A stretch of 64,000 nt of DNA from JAHRAW01 sp028066695 (GCA_963457535.1 OY734803.1:124001-188000); one strand, 5' to 3'; shown: positions 39,563-47,565, counted from the stretch's first letter. The notes: generated by a model from the letters alone, not told the origin. Program-made: numbers and translations.

Positions 39563-40807
39563 ATGAACCCGTCTCCGTCTCTGGACCTGCAATTCGTCCG
39601 CTCGTGCTTCCCGGCGTTCGCGCAAAAATTGCCGGCGAAAACCGCCTTCTTTGAAAACGCCGGCGGGAGTTATGTCGCCGGCGCGGTGCTGGACGCGCTG
39701 ACGCATTTTTACACCGCCAACAAAGTGCAGCCCTACGGCGCGAGCGAAATCTGCGCGGCCGCCGGCGAGCAGATGGACCGCGGCCGGCAAGTCACCGCCG
39801 ACTTGCTCGGCGTGCCGGCCGAGACGCTGACGCTGGGGCCGTCAACCACGCAGAACATTAACACGCTCGCGGTCGCCTGCGCGGCGATTGTGGATGCGCG
39901 CGCGAAAGTGATCGTGTCCGAGCAGGACCACGAAGCCAACATCGGCGCGTGGGAGCGGCTGTGCCGGCGCACGGGGGCGGAGTTCGTGCTGTGGGAAGTG
40001 GACAAGCAAAGCGGCGAATTGTCATTGTCGCGTTTTCGCGAACTCTTGGATGCGCAGGTCAAACTCGTCTGCGTAACGCACAGTTCCAACATCGTCGGCA
40101 GCGTCAATCCGGTGGAGGAAGTCACCGCCCTCGCCCGCAAACACGGCGCGCGCGTGGTTATTGACGGCGTCTCCTACGCGCCGCACCGCTGGCCCGAGAT
40201 CGCCGCATTGCAGCCGGACGCGTATTGTTTCAGCGCCTACAAAACCTACGCGACCCACCTCGGCGTGCTCTACACCGCGCCCGACTTCGCCGAGTCGCTG
40301 GATCCGCAATGCCATTACTTCAACCGCGACTCCCTGCAAAAACGCCTGGACGCGGCCGGCCCCGACCACGCCTCCATCGCCGCGCTCGCCGGCCTCGGCG
40401 AATATTTCGCCGCGAGTCACCGCCACCACTTCGGCGAATCGGCCGCGCCGCCGCATGAAAAAGCGCAGGCGGTGTCCGCGCTGATGCACCGCCACGAAAA
40501 CGAATTGTGCGCGCCGTTATTGGAAGCGCTGTGCTCCATGCCGTTTCGCATTCTCGGCCGCAACGACATGCGCGGCCGCGAAGCCAACATCGCGCTCTTT
40601 TCCGAGAAACATTCCTCGGCGGAACTTTCCGCGGCTCTCGCGCACGAAGATATCGCCGCCGGCCACGGCCACTTTTACGCGAAACGCCTGCTGGACAGCG
40701 TCGGCCTGCGCGACAGCGAAGACGGCGTGCTGCGCATCAGTTTTTCCCACTACAACAGCGCGGAGGAAGTGGAGCGTGTCATTGTGGCGTTGCGCGGGGT
40801 GGGCTAG
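39563..40807 (+). CDS. Class V aminotransferase / cysteine-desulfurase-like PLP protein
   Basis: 414 residues. PLP fold type I: ENAGGSYVAGAVLDAL, GPSTTQNINTLA (phosphate cup), QDHEANIGAWERL, VVIDGVSYAPH (Asp to pyridine N), and the PLP Lys in FSAYKTYATHLGVLY. A Cys-persulfide loop is not evident, so a selenocysteine lyase/kynureninase-like or unknown desulfurase-type reaction is as likely as true cysteine desulfuration. ATG 39563 has an AAGG site upstream and fits the family N-terminus; the frame is open further upstream inside putA. Follows putA by 49 bases. Confidence 0.8.
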   Translation: MNPSPSLDLQFVRSCFPAFAQKLPAKTAFFENAGGSYVAGAVLDALTHFYTANKVQPYGASEICAAAGEQMDRGRQVTADLLGVPAETLTLGPSTTQNINTLAVACAAIVDARAKVIVSEQDHEANIGAWERLCRRTGAEFVLWEVDKQSGELSLSRFRELLDAQVKLVCVTHSSNIVGSVNPVEEVTALARKHGARVVIDGVSYAPHRWPEIAALQPDAYCFSAYKTYATHLGVLYTAPDFAESLDPQCHYFNRDSLQKRLDAAGPDHASIAALAGLGEYFAASHRHHFGESAAPPHEKAQAVSALMHRHENELCAPLLEALCSMPFRILGRNDMRGREANIALFSEKHSSAELSAALAHEDIAAGHGHFYAKRLLDSVGLRDSEDGVLRISFSHYNSAEEVERVIVALRGVG

Positions 40808-40836
40808 CGCGCGCCTGGCGCAGGTGCCACCCGGCA

Positions 40837-42009
40837 TCAAGTCCGATAGTCGTCAATCAATGACTTGTCGGATTTGCGCCCCACACAATACTGGCTCACC
40901 GGGCACTTGTCACACTTTGGACTCTGATGATTAAAGCAGTAGTTCCTGCCAATCTCAATCAGCCCGTCATCGAAAGACTCTACCGTGATGTTTTTGCTTT
41001 GCTGTTTCCACAAAAGCGCATGTTGAAATCTTTGGATTTCAACTTTTCGCGGTGCCCTTGTATGTGACTGCAAATGGTTGACGCAGATGTCTTTGTAGAT
41101 TTCCTGCAAATCAGACGGCACATTCGCGCTGACCGGCATGCTGCGCATGTTGGTCACACGAATGTAATCCGTTCCTTTTTTGCCTTGCCCAGGCTGAATG
41201 ACATTTTGTTTTTTGTACTCGCTCTTGTCCGCAAGTTCGCTCAAATAGCCGGTTCGCCACAATACGCGGCCGGCATTGGAGTCGAACGGCAGTTCGTAAG
41301 AAAACGGGCTCCAGTTGGTCTCATCTTGCCTTCTGGCCAGGCGAAAAGTTGAGACCATCCATTTGGCAAAAAGATGGCAAGCCTTGACGCCAATTGCCTT
41401 GCCGAGCCCGAACTTCTCGTTCCCCTTTAATCCACTGCACATTTGTTCAGCGGAAGAATAGCCTTCCAAGTAGTCTGCAAGCGCGGTTGCCGGCTTGTAT
41501 CCACTCCGGCCGAGCAAGTAAGGAAGCGCCAGCGGAACGCCCCACCGAAAAATGGCGTAATTCAGCGTCTGCTTGCTGTTGTCCATATAGAGGTTGTATT
41601 TTTCCGCGGATGACTGGTTGTCCTCAGCCCACCGTTCCGAGTGCCGGGACTTTACCTTGTCATGCATCTCCAAAATCTGTTCCACCGAGATGTTGATCTC
41701 CTTGAAGAAATCCAACGGCCGGTGGAAAATACGAACCTCCCGCTGGTAGAGGTCATTTACGACCCCCACCATCATTTCCCTGACACCGTCCAGGTCGGGG
41801 CCCTGGTCGAGCACCGCAGTGAGGACCAGCATGCGCAACAGCAGTTCCCGGCGCGTACATCCGCCGTCGCGCTCGTCCAGCTTAGACACATCAAGGACGT
41901 TGCCGTCGAAGAAATGTGCAAACGCGTCAAGCTGATGGGCCGGGGGCGGCGTCTTGTGGGAGACACCAACCTCCGCAATTGCAAGCGCAAGTTTTTCCAG
42001 ATGCTCCAT
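40837..42009 (-). CDS. EndoIII-like (HhH-GPD, Fe-S) protein paired with a DNA methyltransferase; candidate restriction glycosylase
   Basis: 390 residues. The C-terminus has C358-x7-C366-x2-C369-x5-C375, close to the endonuclease III/MutY iron-sulfur loop (x6-x2-x5). Upstream, GLGKAIGVKACHLFAKWM looks like the helix-hairpin-helix with the catalytic Lys (K209), and ELPFDSNAGRVLWRTGYL like the segment with the catalytic Asp (D243). The Lys-Asp spacing (34) is longer than in EndoIII (18), and about 150 unfamiliar residues precede. It ends 2 bases from the methyltransferase start direction (same operon, methyltransferase first). Lower GC than neighbours. Function inferred from context: a glycosylase/lyase acting on unmethylated sites, or a repair partner. 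Confidence 0.55.
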   Translation of the reverse strand: MEHLEKLALAIAEVGVSHKTPPPAHQLDAFAHFFDGNVLDVSKLDERDGGCTRRELLLRMLVLTAVLDQGPDLDGVREMMVGVVNDLYQREVRIFHRPLDFFKEINISVEQILEMHDKVKSRHSERWAEDNQSSAEKYNLYMDNSKQTLNYAIFRWGVPLALPYLLGRSGYKPATALADYLEGYSSAEQMCSGLKGNEKFGLGKAIGVKACHLFAKWMVSTFRLARRQDETNWSPFSYELPFDSNAGRVLWRTGYLSELADKSEYKKQNVIQPGQGKKGTDYIRVTNMRSMPVSANVPSDLQEIYKDICVNHLQSHTRAPRKVEIQRFQHALLWKQQSKNITVESFDDGLIEIGRNYCFNHQSPKCDKCPVSQYCVGRKSDKSLIDDYRT

Positions 42010-42011
42010 AG

Positions 42012-42830
42012 TCAGTCAAACAGCGAAGCTGTTGCGCGGCCCCCGTTTGCGCCGGTGTCGTGGATTCGATAGTTCCCGGAAGTCAGCCGTTCCAGCGCAA
42101 AATCGCAGTATTCGCGCACGATTTCAAAACCGATGTAGCGGCGGTTTTTCATCTTGCTGACCACTGCAACCTGCCCGGATCCCAAAAACGGGTCCAGTAC
42201 GACATCGCCCTCCCCGCTGGAATAGTCAAGGATTTTTTCAATGATCTCCGCGGGAAGCTTGGTCGGCGTTTTTTTGTCGCCCCGCCAATACTCCCGCTTG
42301 ATTTCCCAGACATCCTCTTTGTCGCGGTAATGCGCCGAGCCGCCGTTCGCGGCGCGCTCGTCTTTGCCAAACCGCGCATACGGGTGGAAGCACCGCTTGC
42401 GGTCATCCTTGCAGAGATACAGGCAGTGGTAGTGCGAAGTAACATACTTCCGCCGGGTCGTTACGCCAAACTGGTATTTCCAGATCAGGTGGTTGACCGT
42501 GGTCAGTTGGCATTCATCGATCGCGATCAGCAGGTCTTTGAGATGATTCCATCCGGAAAAAATATACATACTTCCGGAATCTTTCAAAACCCTGGTCGCC
42601 TGGCGCAGCCAGTCAAGGGTGAATGCCTGATAGGCACTCCCCTCGACTTCGCCGTAACCGGCGATCACCCGGCTGCTTTTTCGGTTGTAGTTTGCCCGGT
42701 TTGCTTTGAAGTCAATCGCAAACGGCGGATCAGTGATGACCAGGTCGACGCATTCCCCGGGCATTGCATGCATCAACTCGATGCAATCCCCGTGCGTTAC
42801 GGCGTCCAACATTTCGGAAGTTTTTTTCAT
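42012..42830 (-). CDS. Beta-class DNA (adenine-N6 or cytosine-N4) methyltransferase
   Basis: 272 residues from ATG 42830. Catalytic motif IV VITDPPFAID (D34-PPF) comes first and the AdoMet motif I DPFLGSGQVAVV (about 213-224) near the C-terminus, the permuted beta-class order of RsrI/CcrM-type enzymes. FSGWNHLKDLL and SGEGDVVLDPF are also typical. DPPF fits N6-adenine; N4-cytosine is not excluded. It precedes the EndoIII-like gene by 2 bases, like a type II modification gene. The pair lies between housekeeping genes and has less biased codons, suggesting acquisition. Confidence 0.85.
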   Translation of the reverse strand: MKKTSEMLDAVTHGDCIELMHAMPGECVDLVITDPPFAIDFKANRANYNRKSSRVIAGYGEVEGSAYQAFTLDWLRQATRVLKDSGSMYIFSGWNHLKDLLIAIDECQLTTVNHLIWKYQFGVTTRRKYVTSHYHCLYLCKDDRKRCFHPYARFGKDERAANGGSAHYRDKEDVWEIKREYWRGDKKTPTKLPAEIIEKILDYSSGEGDVVLDPFLGSGQVAVVSKMKNRRYIGFEIVREYCDFALERLTSGNYRIHDTGANGGRATASLFD

Positions 42831-42850
42831 TGAAGTGTGCCGCCGGCGCG

Positions 42851-44164
42851 TCAACAATCCAGCGTGTGCTCCACCTCCCAGCGGCTGATGGCGCGGGCGT
42901 AGTCGTCCCATTCGTTGCGTTTCAGTTTGCAGTAACTCTCCACCAATTCCGCGCCGAGGGCTTCCTTGAGGGCGCGGCTTTTTTCGGTTTTGCGGATCGC
43001 GTCCAGCAGGTTCAGCGGGAGTTTTTTCAGGCCGCGGGTTTTTGCGCCGGGGGCGTACATGTTGGTGTCCAGGCGCTTGCCGGGGTCGCGCTTGTTGGCG
43101 ATGCCGTCCAGGCCGGCGGCGAGGATGCCGGCCTGCAGCAAATAGGGATTGGCCGCGCCGTCCATCAGGCGCAATTCAAAACGGCCGCGGTCGGGGACGC
43201 GGATCATGTGGGTGCGGTTGTTGCCGGAATAACTGACCGCGTTCGGCGACCAAGTCGCGCCGGAGAGCGTGCGCGGCGCGTTGATGCGTTTGTAACTGTT
43301 GACGGTCGGATTGAAGAACGAGGCGAGCGCTTCCACGTTGTGAATGACGCCGCCGAGAAACTCGTAGGCGAGTTTTGACAGGCCGAGTTCGTCCCCGCCG
43401 GTTTGGTCTTCAAAAAGATTTTTCGCGCCGCTTTGGTCCCACAGCGAGACATGCGCGTGGCAGCCGTTGCCGGTCAGGTGCGAAAACGGTTTGGGCATGA
43501 AAGTCGCGCGCAGTCCGTGGTCCTCGGCGATTTGCCGCGTCATGTATTTGAAAAACGCGTGGCGGTCGGCGGTGCGCAGGCAGTCGTCGTAGTCCCAGTT
43601 CATTTCAAACTGGCCGTTGGCGTCCTCGTGGTCGTTTTGGTAGGGGCCCCAGTTGAGTTGAATCATCGCGTCGCAAATTTGCGAGACCACATCAAAGCGG
43701 CGCATCAGCGCGGACTGGTCGTAGCACGGCTTTTCCTGCGTGTCGCGCGGGTCGGAAATCGCCGCGCCGTCCGGCTGAATTAAAAAGTATTCGCATTCCA
43801 CGCCGCTCTTCATGCGGTAGCCGAGTTTTTCGGCGCGCGCAATTTGCCGCCGCAGCGCGACCCGCGGCGAGGCCTCCACCGGCGCGCCGTTCATGTGCAA
43901 ATCGCTCGCCAGCCATGCGACTTCGGGCTTCCACGGCAATTGCGTCAGACTTTCCGGATCGGGCAGCGCGAACATGTCGGGGTGCGCCGGCGTCATGTCC
44001 AGCCACGCGGCGAACCCGGCGAAACCCGCGCCCTCTTCCTGCATCTGCGAAATCGCGCGCGCCGGCACCAGTTTGGCGCGCAGCACGCCGAACAAGTCGA
44101 CGAAACTGATCAGAAAATAGCGGATGTTTTTTTGCTTTGCCTCTTGGGCGAGATCTTGCGCCAT
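42851..44164 (-). CDS. Glutamine synthetase family, type III-like (GlnT) or gamma-glutamylmethylamide synthetase
   Basis: 437 residues. Glutamine synthetase catalytic fold: SGVECEYFLI (metal Glu), NDHEDANGQFEMNWDYDD, GNGCHAHVSLWD, RTLSGATWSPNAVSYSGNNRTHMIRVP and RFELRLMDGAANPYLLQAGILAAG. Short relative to GlnA. The N-terminus begins RYFLISFVDLFGVLRAKLVPA. In this subfamily some members ligate methylamine or other amines to glutamate; the sequence alone does not decide. ATG 44164 is preferred by family N-terminus. Divergent from ridA. Confidence 0.8.
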   Translation of the reverse strand: MAQDLAQEAKQKNIRYFLISFVDLFGVLRAKLVPARAISQMQEEGAGFAGFAAWLDMTPAHPDMFALPDPESLTQLPWKPEVAWLASDLHMNGAPVEASPRVALRRQIARAEKLGYRMKSGVECEYFLIQPDGAAISDPRDTQEKPCYDQSALMRRFDVVSQICDAMIQLNWGPYQNDHEDANGQFEMNWDYDDCLRTADRHAFFKYMTRQIAEDHGLRATFMPKPFSHLTGNGCHAHVSLWDQSGAKNLFEDQTGGDELGLSKLAYEFLGGVIHNVEALASFFNPTVNSYKRINAPRTLSGATWSPNAVSYSGNNRTHMIRVPDRGRFELRLMDGAANPYLLQAGILAAGLDGIANKRDPGKRLDTNMYAPGAKTRGLKKLPLNLLDAIRKTEKSRALKEALGAELVESYCKLKRNEWDDYARAISRWEVEHTLDC

Positions 44165-44252
44165 GATTTGCGACCGGTGGTGGTTGGGCTGTCCATTATA
44201 ATCGCCGAAGCGCAATTTTCGCGCGGCGCGCAAAATGCCCGGACAAAACCCC

Positions 44253-44693
44253 ATGCCCGAAAAAACTCCCCACCTCCGCCACCGCAAGTTCAACACGCGC
44301 GACACCTACCCGGAGCAGGATCTGGACAATGACCTCTGCCAGGTCGTGGTCGCGCGCGGAACCTTGGTGTTCGTGCGCGGACAGGTGGGTCAGGAGTTGG
44401 AAGGCGGCGCCGACATCAAAGAGGCCGGCGCGGCCGCGCAGGCCGAACAGGCGATGCGCAACCTTGAACAACTGCTGCGCGAGGCCGGCTCCGATCTCAG
44501 CCACATTTGCCGCGTGCAAATCTACATCACCGAGCGCGCCGACCGCGACGCGGTCTACCGCGTGGTCGGCAAATGGCTGAAAGGCGTGCATCCGGTTTCC
44601 ACCGGCTTAATCGTCCGCGGCCTGGCGCGCCCCGAATGGCTGATGGAAATAGAAGCGACCGCGGTCATTCCCGAATCGGAAAACGCAGAATGA
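44253..44693 (+). CDS. RidA-family protein (enamine/imine deaminase-like)
   Basis: 146 residues from ATG 44253 (an ATG at 44235 is also in frame; GGA lies 9 bases upstream of 44253). RidA proteins are trimers that hydrolyse reactive enamines such as 2-aminoacrylate. The core is FVRGQVGQELEGG, AEQAMRNLEQLLREAGSDLSHICRVQIYIT and VGKWLKGVHPVSTGLIVRGLARPEWLMEIEATAV. A candidate catalytic Arg is in LIVRGLARP. ATGA overlap with the DUF1028 gene. Linked by position to amine or amino-acid catabolism. Confidence 0.82.
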   Translation: MPEKTPHLRHRKFNTRDTYPEQDLDNDLCQVVVARGTLVFVRGQVGQELEGGADIKEAGAAAQAEQAMRNLEQLLREAGSDLSHICRVQIYITERADRDAVYRVVGKWLKGVHPVSTGLIVRGLARPEWLMEIEATAVIPESENAE

Positions 44694-45367
44694 CTTTCTC
44701 GATTGCCGGGCATTGCCGCCGCAGCGGAATGTTCGGCGTCGCCATCGCCACTTCCAGCATCAGCGTCGGCGCGCGCTGTCCGCATGCGCGCGCCGGCGCC
44801 GGCGCGGTCGCGAGCCAGAACATCACCGACCCGTCGCTCGGCGCGGCCGTGCTGGATGAACTGGAAGCCGGGCACGGCGCACAGGACGCGCTGCGGCGCG
44901 CGCTCGCGGGCCGCCCGAATTTGGAATACCGCCAGGTTACCGCGGTGGACCGCCACGGCAAAACCGCCTGCCATTCCGGCGAACGCATGCTGGGCATTCA
45001 CGCCGCCGCGCCGGGCGGGGACTGCATCGCTGCCGGAAACCTGCTGGACAATCCGGGAGTGCCGGCCGCGATGACCGCCGATTTCGCGCGGCGCGCCGAT
45101 GCGCATCTCGCCGAGCGCCTGCTGGCCGCGCTGGAAGCGGGGCTGGCGGCCGGCGGCGAGCAAGGCGAATTGCATTCCGCCGCGCTGCTGGTCGCGGACG
45201 CGCAGCCGTATCCGCTGGTGGATTTGCGCATTGACTGGCGCGACCACGCGCCGCTGTCGGCGTTGCGCGAACTCTGGCGGGCTTACGAGCCGCAAATGCA
45301 GGACTATCTAACGCGCGCGATCAACCCGGCCGGCGCGCCGTCGTATGGCGTGCCGGGGGATTTATGA
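44690..45367 (+). CDS. DUF1028 family protein
   Basis: 225 residues starting at ATG 44690 inside the ridA stop. TFSIAGHCRRSGMFGVAIATSSISVGARCP and VASQNITDPSLGAAVLDEL are the conserved DUF1028 start, which resembles an Ntn-hydrolase fold. GNLLDNPGVPAAM and SAALLVADAQPYPLVDLRIDW follow. Biochemical role unknown. The stop falls in a 10-base direct repeat at the edge of the accessory cassette. Confidence 0.8.
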   Translation: MTFSIAGHCRRSGMFGVAIATSSISVGARCPHARAGAGAVASQNITDPSLGAAVLDELEAGHGAQDALRRALAGRPNLEYRQVTAVDRHGKTACHSGERMLGIHAAAPGGDCIAAGNLLDNPGVPAAMTADFARRADAHLAERLLAALEAGLAAGGEQGELHSAALLVADAQPYPLVDLRIDWRDHAPLSALRELWRAYEPQMQDYLTRAINPAGAPSYGVPGDL

Positions 45368-45398
45368 GTTACTCATGCTCCGAGTCGGGAGTTACTCA
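45366..45398. repeat. 10-base direct repeat at cassette junction
   Basis: GAGTTACTCA occurs at 45366-45375 and 45389-45398, 13 bases apart. The first copy spans the DUF1028 stop; the second ends on the complement of the stop codon of the PLD-like gene. It marks the boundary between host genes and the AT-richer cassette and may be a duplication left by integration. No matching copy was seen at the other end. Confidence 0.4.
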
Positions 45399-46076
45399 CT
45401 TGACATCCGCTTCACCCCAAAGTTTTTCAAAAATGCCCTCAAATACTCTTTTCTGAGAGGACAAATTGAAGACAAAGGAAAGTTTCCCACCGATGTTGTT
45501 CAGGCTTGTTCCAAAAATATACAAATGCTCCTTGTCGATCAAAAAGCGATCATGTATATCTTGTTTGCTCTTGGCCAAGGAGATGTGATGCCTTCCAATC
45601 ACATGCGGTTTTTGACGGTCGATTTTTTTATAGCAATAGACGACCTTCAGCGAGTTGATTTTCTGGGGATTCAGCAACATCCGCAACTTACTGTATGCGT
45701 TCTCGTCGAAGTAGGGGTCGCACAGTTTGACATCGCCAGACACCCCGGCAAAGAGATTTTCCAGAGTTTCGTGAGTGCTTTCTTCGTGGGCCGGATCGAT
45801 CACAAAAATGCTGTTTTCAAGGTATTCAATACCCTTCTGCATAATCGTGAACTTTTGCTGGTCCATAAAGACCCACCCATCTTTTCTGGGAGTCTCTCGC
45901 AGGTCCCTCAGCGTATACGACAAGAAACCCTTGATTTCACTCGTTACCGGTGAAACTTTGCGCGCAAGCAGCCGTTCCCTGATTTCTGCAATGGAGAGCG
46001 GGCTGCGACTTTCCTTGAGTATGAGCAGCACTTGCCTTTTTGCATCCAGCTGGTGGATGTCGATGTTTTCACTCAT
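45396..46076 (-). CDS. wHTH–phospholipase D-like protein (HxR variant), last gene of accessory cassette
   Basis: 226 residues. Residues about 10-85 look like a winged helix (PLSIAEIRERLLARK, FLSYTLRDLR, KFTIMQKGIEYLE). Residues about 95-226 form a half PLD-type domain with DPYFDENAYSKL, then IHDRFLIDKEHLYIFGTSLNNIG: H175 and Asp181 match the HxKxxxxD scheme but Lys is Arg (R177). Similar HDR-type PLD-like domains occur in uncharacterised accessory proteins. It could be a nuclease acting as a dimer or a nucleic-acid-binding relic. Located 6 bases after the previous cassette gene. Low-GC, unlike flanking genes. Confidence 0.6.
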   Translation of the reverse strand: MSENIDIHQLDAKRQVLLILKESRSPLSIAEIRERLLARKVSPVTSEIKGFLSYTLRDLRETPRKDGWVFMDQQKFTIMQKGIEYLENSIFVIDPAHEESTHETLENLFAGVSGDVKLCDPYFDENAYSKLRMLLNPQKINSLKVVYCYKKIDRQKPHVIGRHHISLAKSKQDIHDRFLIDKEHLYIFGTSLNNIGGKLSFVFNLSSQKRVFEGIFEKLWGEADVK

Positions 46077-46082
46077 GTTTCA

Positions 46083-46556
46083 TTACCGTGCTTTTGACTT
46101 AGTGGAACGTTTCTTTCGGCCGGTTTCCTGAGAAGGCAGCATGGAAATCATCTGCCGTCCCTTAATTGAAATGCGAAACCCCCGCTTTTCTTTTGGCGGG
46201 CGTTCAATGTAGCCATATAAAGGAGAATTGCAGGTGTTACGAATGGCCGCACACAACGCGGCCGGCTTCGTGTTTTTTACACCTTCTGGATTGTTGCGGA
46301 TAAAGTCCACGATTTCGGCGGACGTAGCTGACGGCTTGGTCGTACCGGTAAGCTCATCCACAACAAGAGCAATGATTTGGTAATCGTTTGCAGGCTTTTT
46401 TTCAGCAAGGTAAGATTCCCAGGCCATTGATTCACTTCGGGCTTCTTGCGGGCGAGCAGACGCATGAGCCCCTTGTATTTGGGCCCCTTGCTCTATTAAC
46501 AAAGTGCGGACTTCAACCAACAAATCACGCACTTCTTTGAGAAGAGGGTCACTCAT
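46083..46556 (-). CDS. Small winged-helix-like protein, cassette gene 3
   Basis: 157 residues. N-terminal amphipathic coil (LLKEVRDLLVEVRTLLIEQG), Ala/Ser-rich linker, then NDYQIIALVVDELTG, SAEIVDFIRNNPEGV, ALCAAIRNTCNSPLYGYIERPP and FRISIKGRQMISMLP, a pattern fitting helix-turn-helix plus wing, with a Lys/Arg-rich tail. It resembles the gene upstream (YQVIALAVDYLS; PLGRKMLKQLP), so they are probably paralogues. ATGA overlap with that gene. No family recognised. Confidence 0.55.
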   Translation of the reverse strand: MSDPLLKEVRDLLVEVRTLLIEQGAQIQGAHASARPQEARSESMAWESYLAEKKPANDYQIIALVVDELTGTTKPSATSAEIVDFIRNNPEGVKNTKPAALCAAIRNTCNSPLYGYIERPPKEKRGFRISIKGRQMISMLPSQETGRKKRSTKSKAR

Positions 46557-47113
46557 TGTTTTTTCTTCTTTTTTGCTTTCTTCTTTGTTGCTGGCGGTTG
46601 TTCTGGGAGTTGTTTAAGCATTTTTCGCCCCAAAGGCGTCATGTTATACACTCCTTTTCCGACGGAGCGAATATACCGAGACTGTGCCACGGTGTTTGAG
46701 ATCGCCTTAGTCAGGTTGGTGAGTTGGCCGATATGTTCGTAGCATTTGTTCTCAAGAAAACTCATGAGAGCATGCTTCTTCACACCAACACTTTCTTCTT
46801 GATCGTCTAGCTGCTGCCTTGAAAGATAATCAACAGCGAGAGCAATCACTTGATAGGTGCCTTGCGGTTGCTTTTGTTCGTACACATCAGACCATTGCTG
46901 AGTAGCCGGGCTTGATGCCTTATCAGCAGGTGCGTCGCCAACAGGGGACGTGGGCGAAGTGCGCGTGACACCTTTCCCGCGCAATAAGTGTGCAAGGACG
47001 ACGCCATAGGCAGAAGCAAAAAACTCACGGTCAATCTTGCTTGCCTTGACCAGATCTTCTGCTTCTTTAATCGTTTTCTGTATGTCTGAGTTGTTCATGT
47101 CTTGCTCATTCAC
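46553..47113 (-). CDS. Small winged-helix-like protein, cassette gene 2
   Basis: 186 residues from a GTG overlapping the previous stop (GTGA); an ATG at 47098 is an alternative. Helical N-terminus (IQKTIKEAEDLVKASKI), variable Pro/Ser linker, then GTYQVIALAVDYLSRQQ, GVKKHALMSFLENKC, LTKAISNTVAQSRYIRSVG and VYNMTPLGRKMLKQLP, ending in an almost pure Lys tail. Predicted DNA- or RNA-binding winged helix, paralogous in layout to gene 3. Unknown function. Confidence 0.55.
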   Translation of the reverse strand: MNEQDMNNSDIQKTIKEAEDLVKASKIDREFFASAYGVVLAHLLRGKGVTRTSPTSPVGDAPADKASSPATQQWSDVYEQKQPQGTYQVIALAVDYLSRQQLDDQEESVGVKKHALMSFLENKCYEHIGQLTNLTKAISNTVAQSRYIRSVGKGVYNMTPLGRKMLKQLPEQPPATKKKAKKKKKQ

Positions 47114-47505
47114 AGAGTTTCAACATACTCGGCCCCAGTTTTTGTGAGGTCCCAGTACTTCTTTTTTGATTCACTAGCATCTGATTCTGTGATCCAGCCA
47201 TTCGCGGCGCACCTTGCGAGACAGGCTGCCACGTTCGTCGGGATTTTCTCACGTGCATCACGAAAAATTTTCTTAACCGCTTTTACGCCAATGGGCTCCG
47301 AGGAGTTCTGCCGGCGCATGGCGAGAAAATACACCAAGCAAATGCATTTGTCGTGCGCGTTGTTGGGAGATTTCTCCAAGAGGAATTCTCGGGGGCTCTG
47401 GTCGATTGCAACATGGGGCTGGTTCAGAGAAGGAGTTTTCCCCTCCAAATTCGCCACCCGTTTTGCAAGCGCATCAAACTCTGATTTAGTTGCATATTGT
47501 TGCAT
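47110..47505 (-). CDS. Small winged-helix-like protein, cassette gene 1
   Basis: 131 residues. N-terminal coiled segment KSEFDALAKRVANLEG, then CICLVYFLAMRRQNSS, IGVKAVKKIFRDAREKI, VAACLARCAANGWITES and KKYWDLTKTGAEYVETL: the recurring helix, helix-turn-helix, wing order of the two following genes. ATG 47505 has a GAGGG ribosome site 5 bases upstream and a well-formed promoter about 35-60 bases upstream. As first gene beside an operator-like repeat it is the natural autoregulator candidate. Confidence 0.58.
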   Translation of the reverse strand: MQQYATKSEFDALAKRVANLEGKTPSLNQPHVAIDQSPREFLLEKSPNNAHDKCICLVYFLAMRRQNSSEPIGVKAVKKIFRDAREKIPTNVAACLARCAANGWITESDASESKKKYWDLTKTGAEYVETL

Positions 47506-47537
47506 TTTACCCTCTCATATATTGGTTGATGAGGAGC

Positions 47538-47565
47538 ATAATAATGCTAATTTTTGAAAAGTCAA
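47538..47565 (-). promoter_or_regulatory. Promoter of the four-gene cassette with embedded inverted repeat
   Basis: On the minus strand TTGACT (47565-47560) and TATTAT (47543-47538) are 16 bases apart. The -10 box lies within an inverted repeat, AGCAT at 47535-47539 and ATGCT at 47544-47548 on the plus strand. A repressor bound there would block RNA polymerase. Expected start near 47531, about 26 bases before the ATG. The strongest promoter match I saw in this window. Confidence 0.65.
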
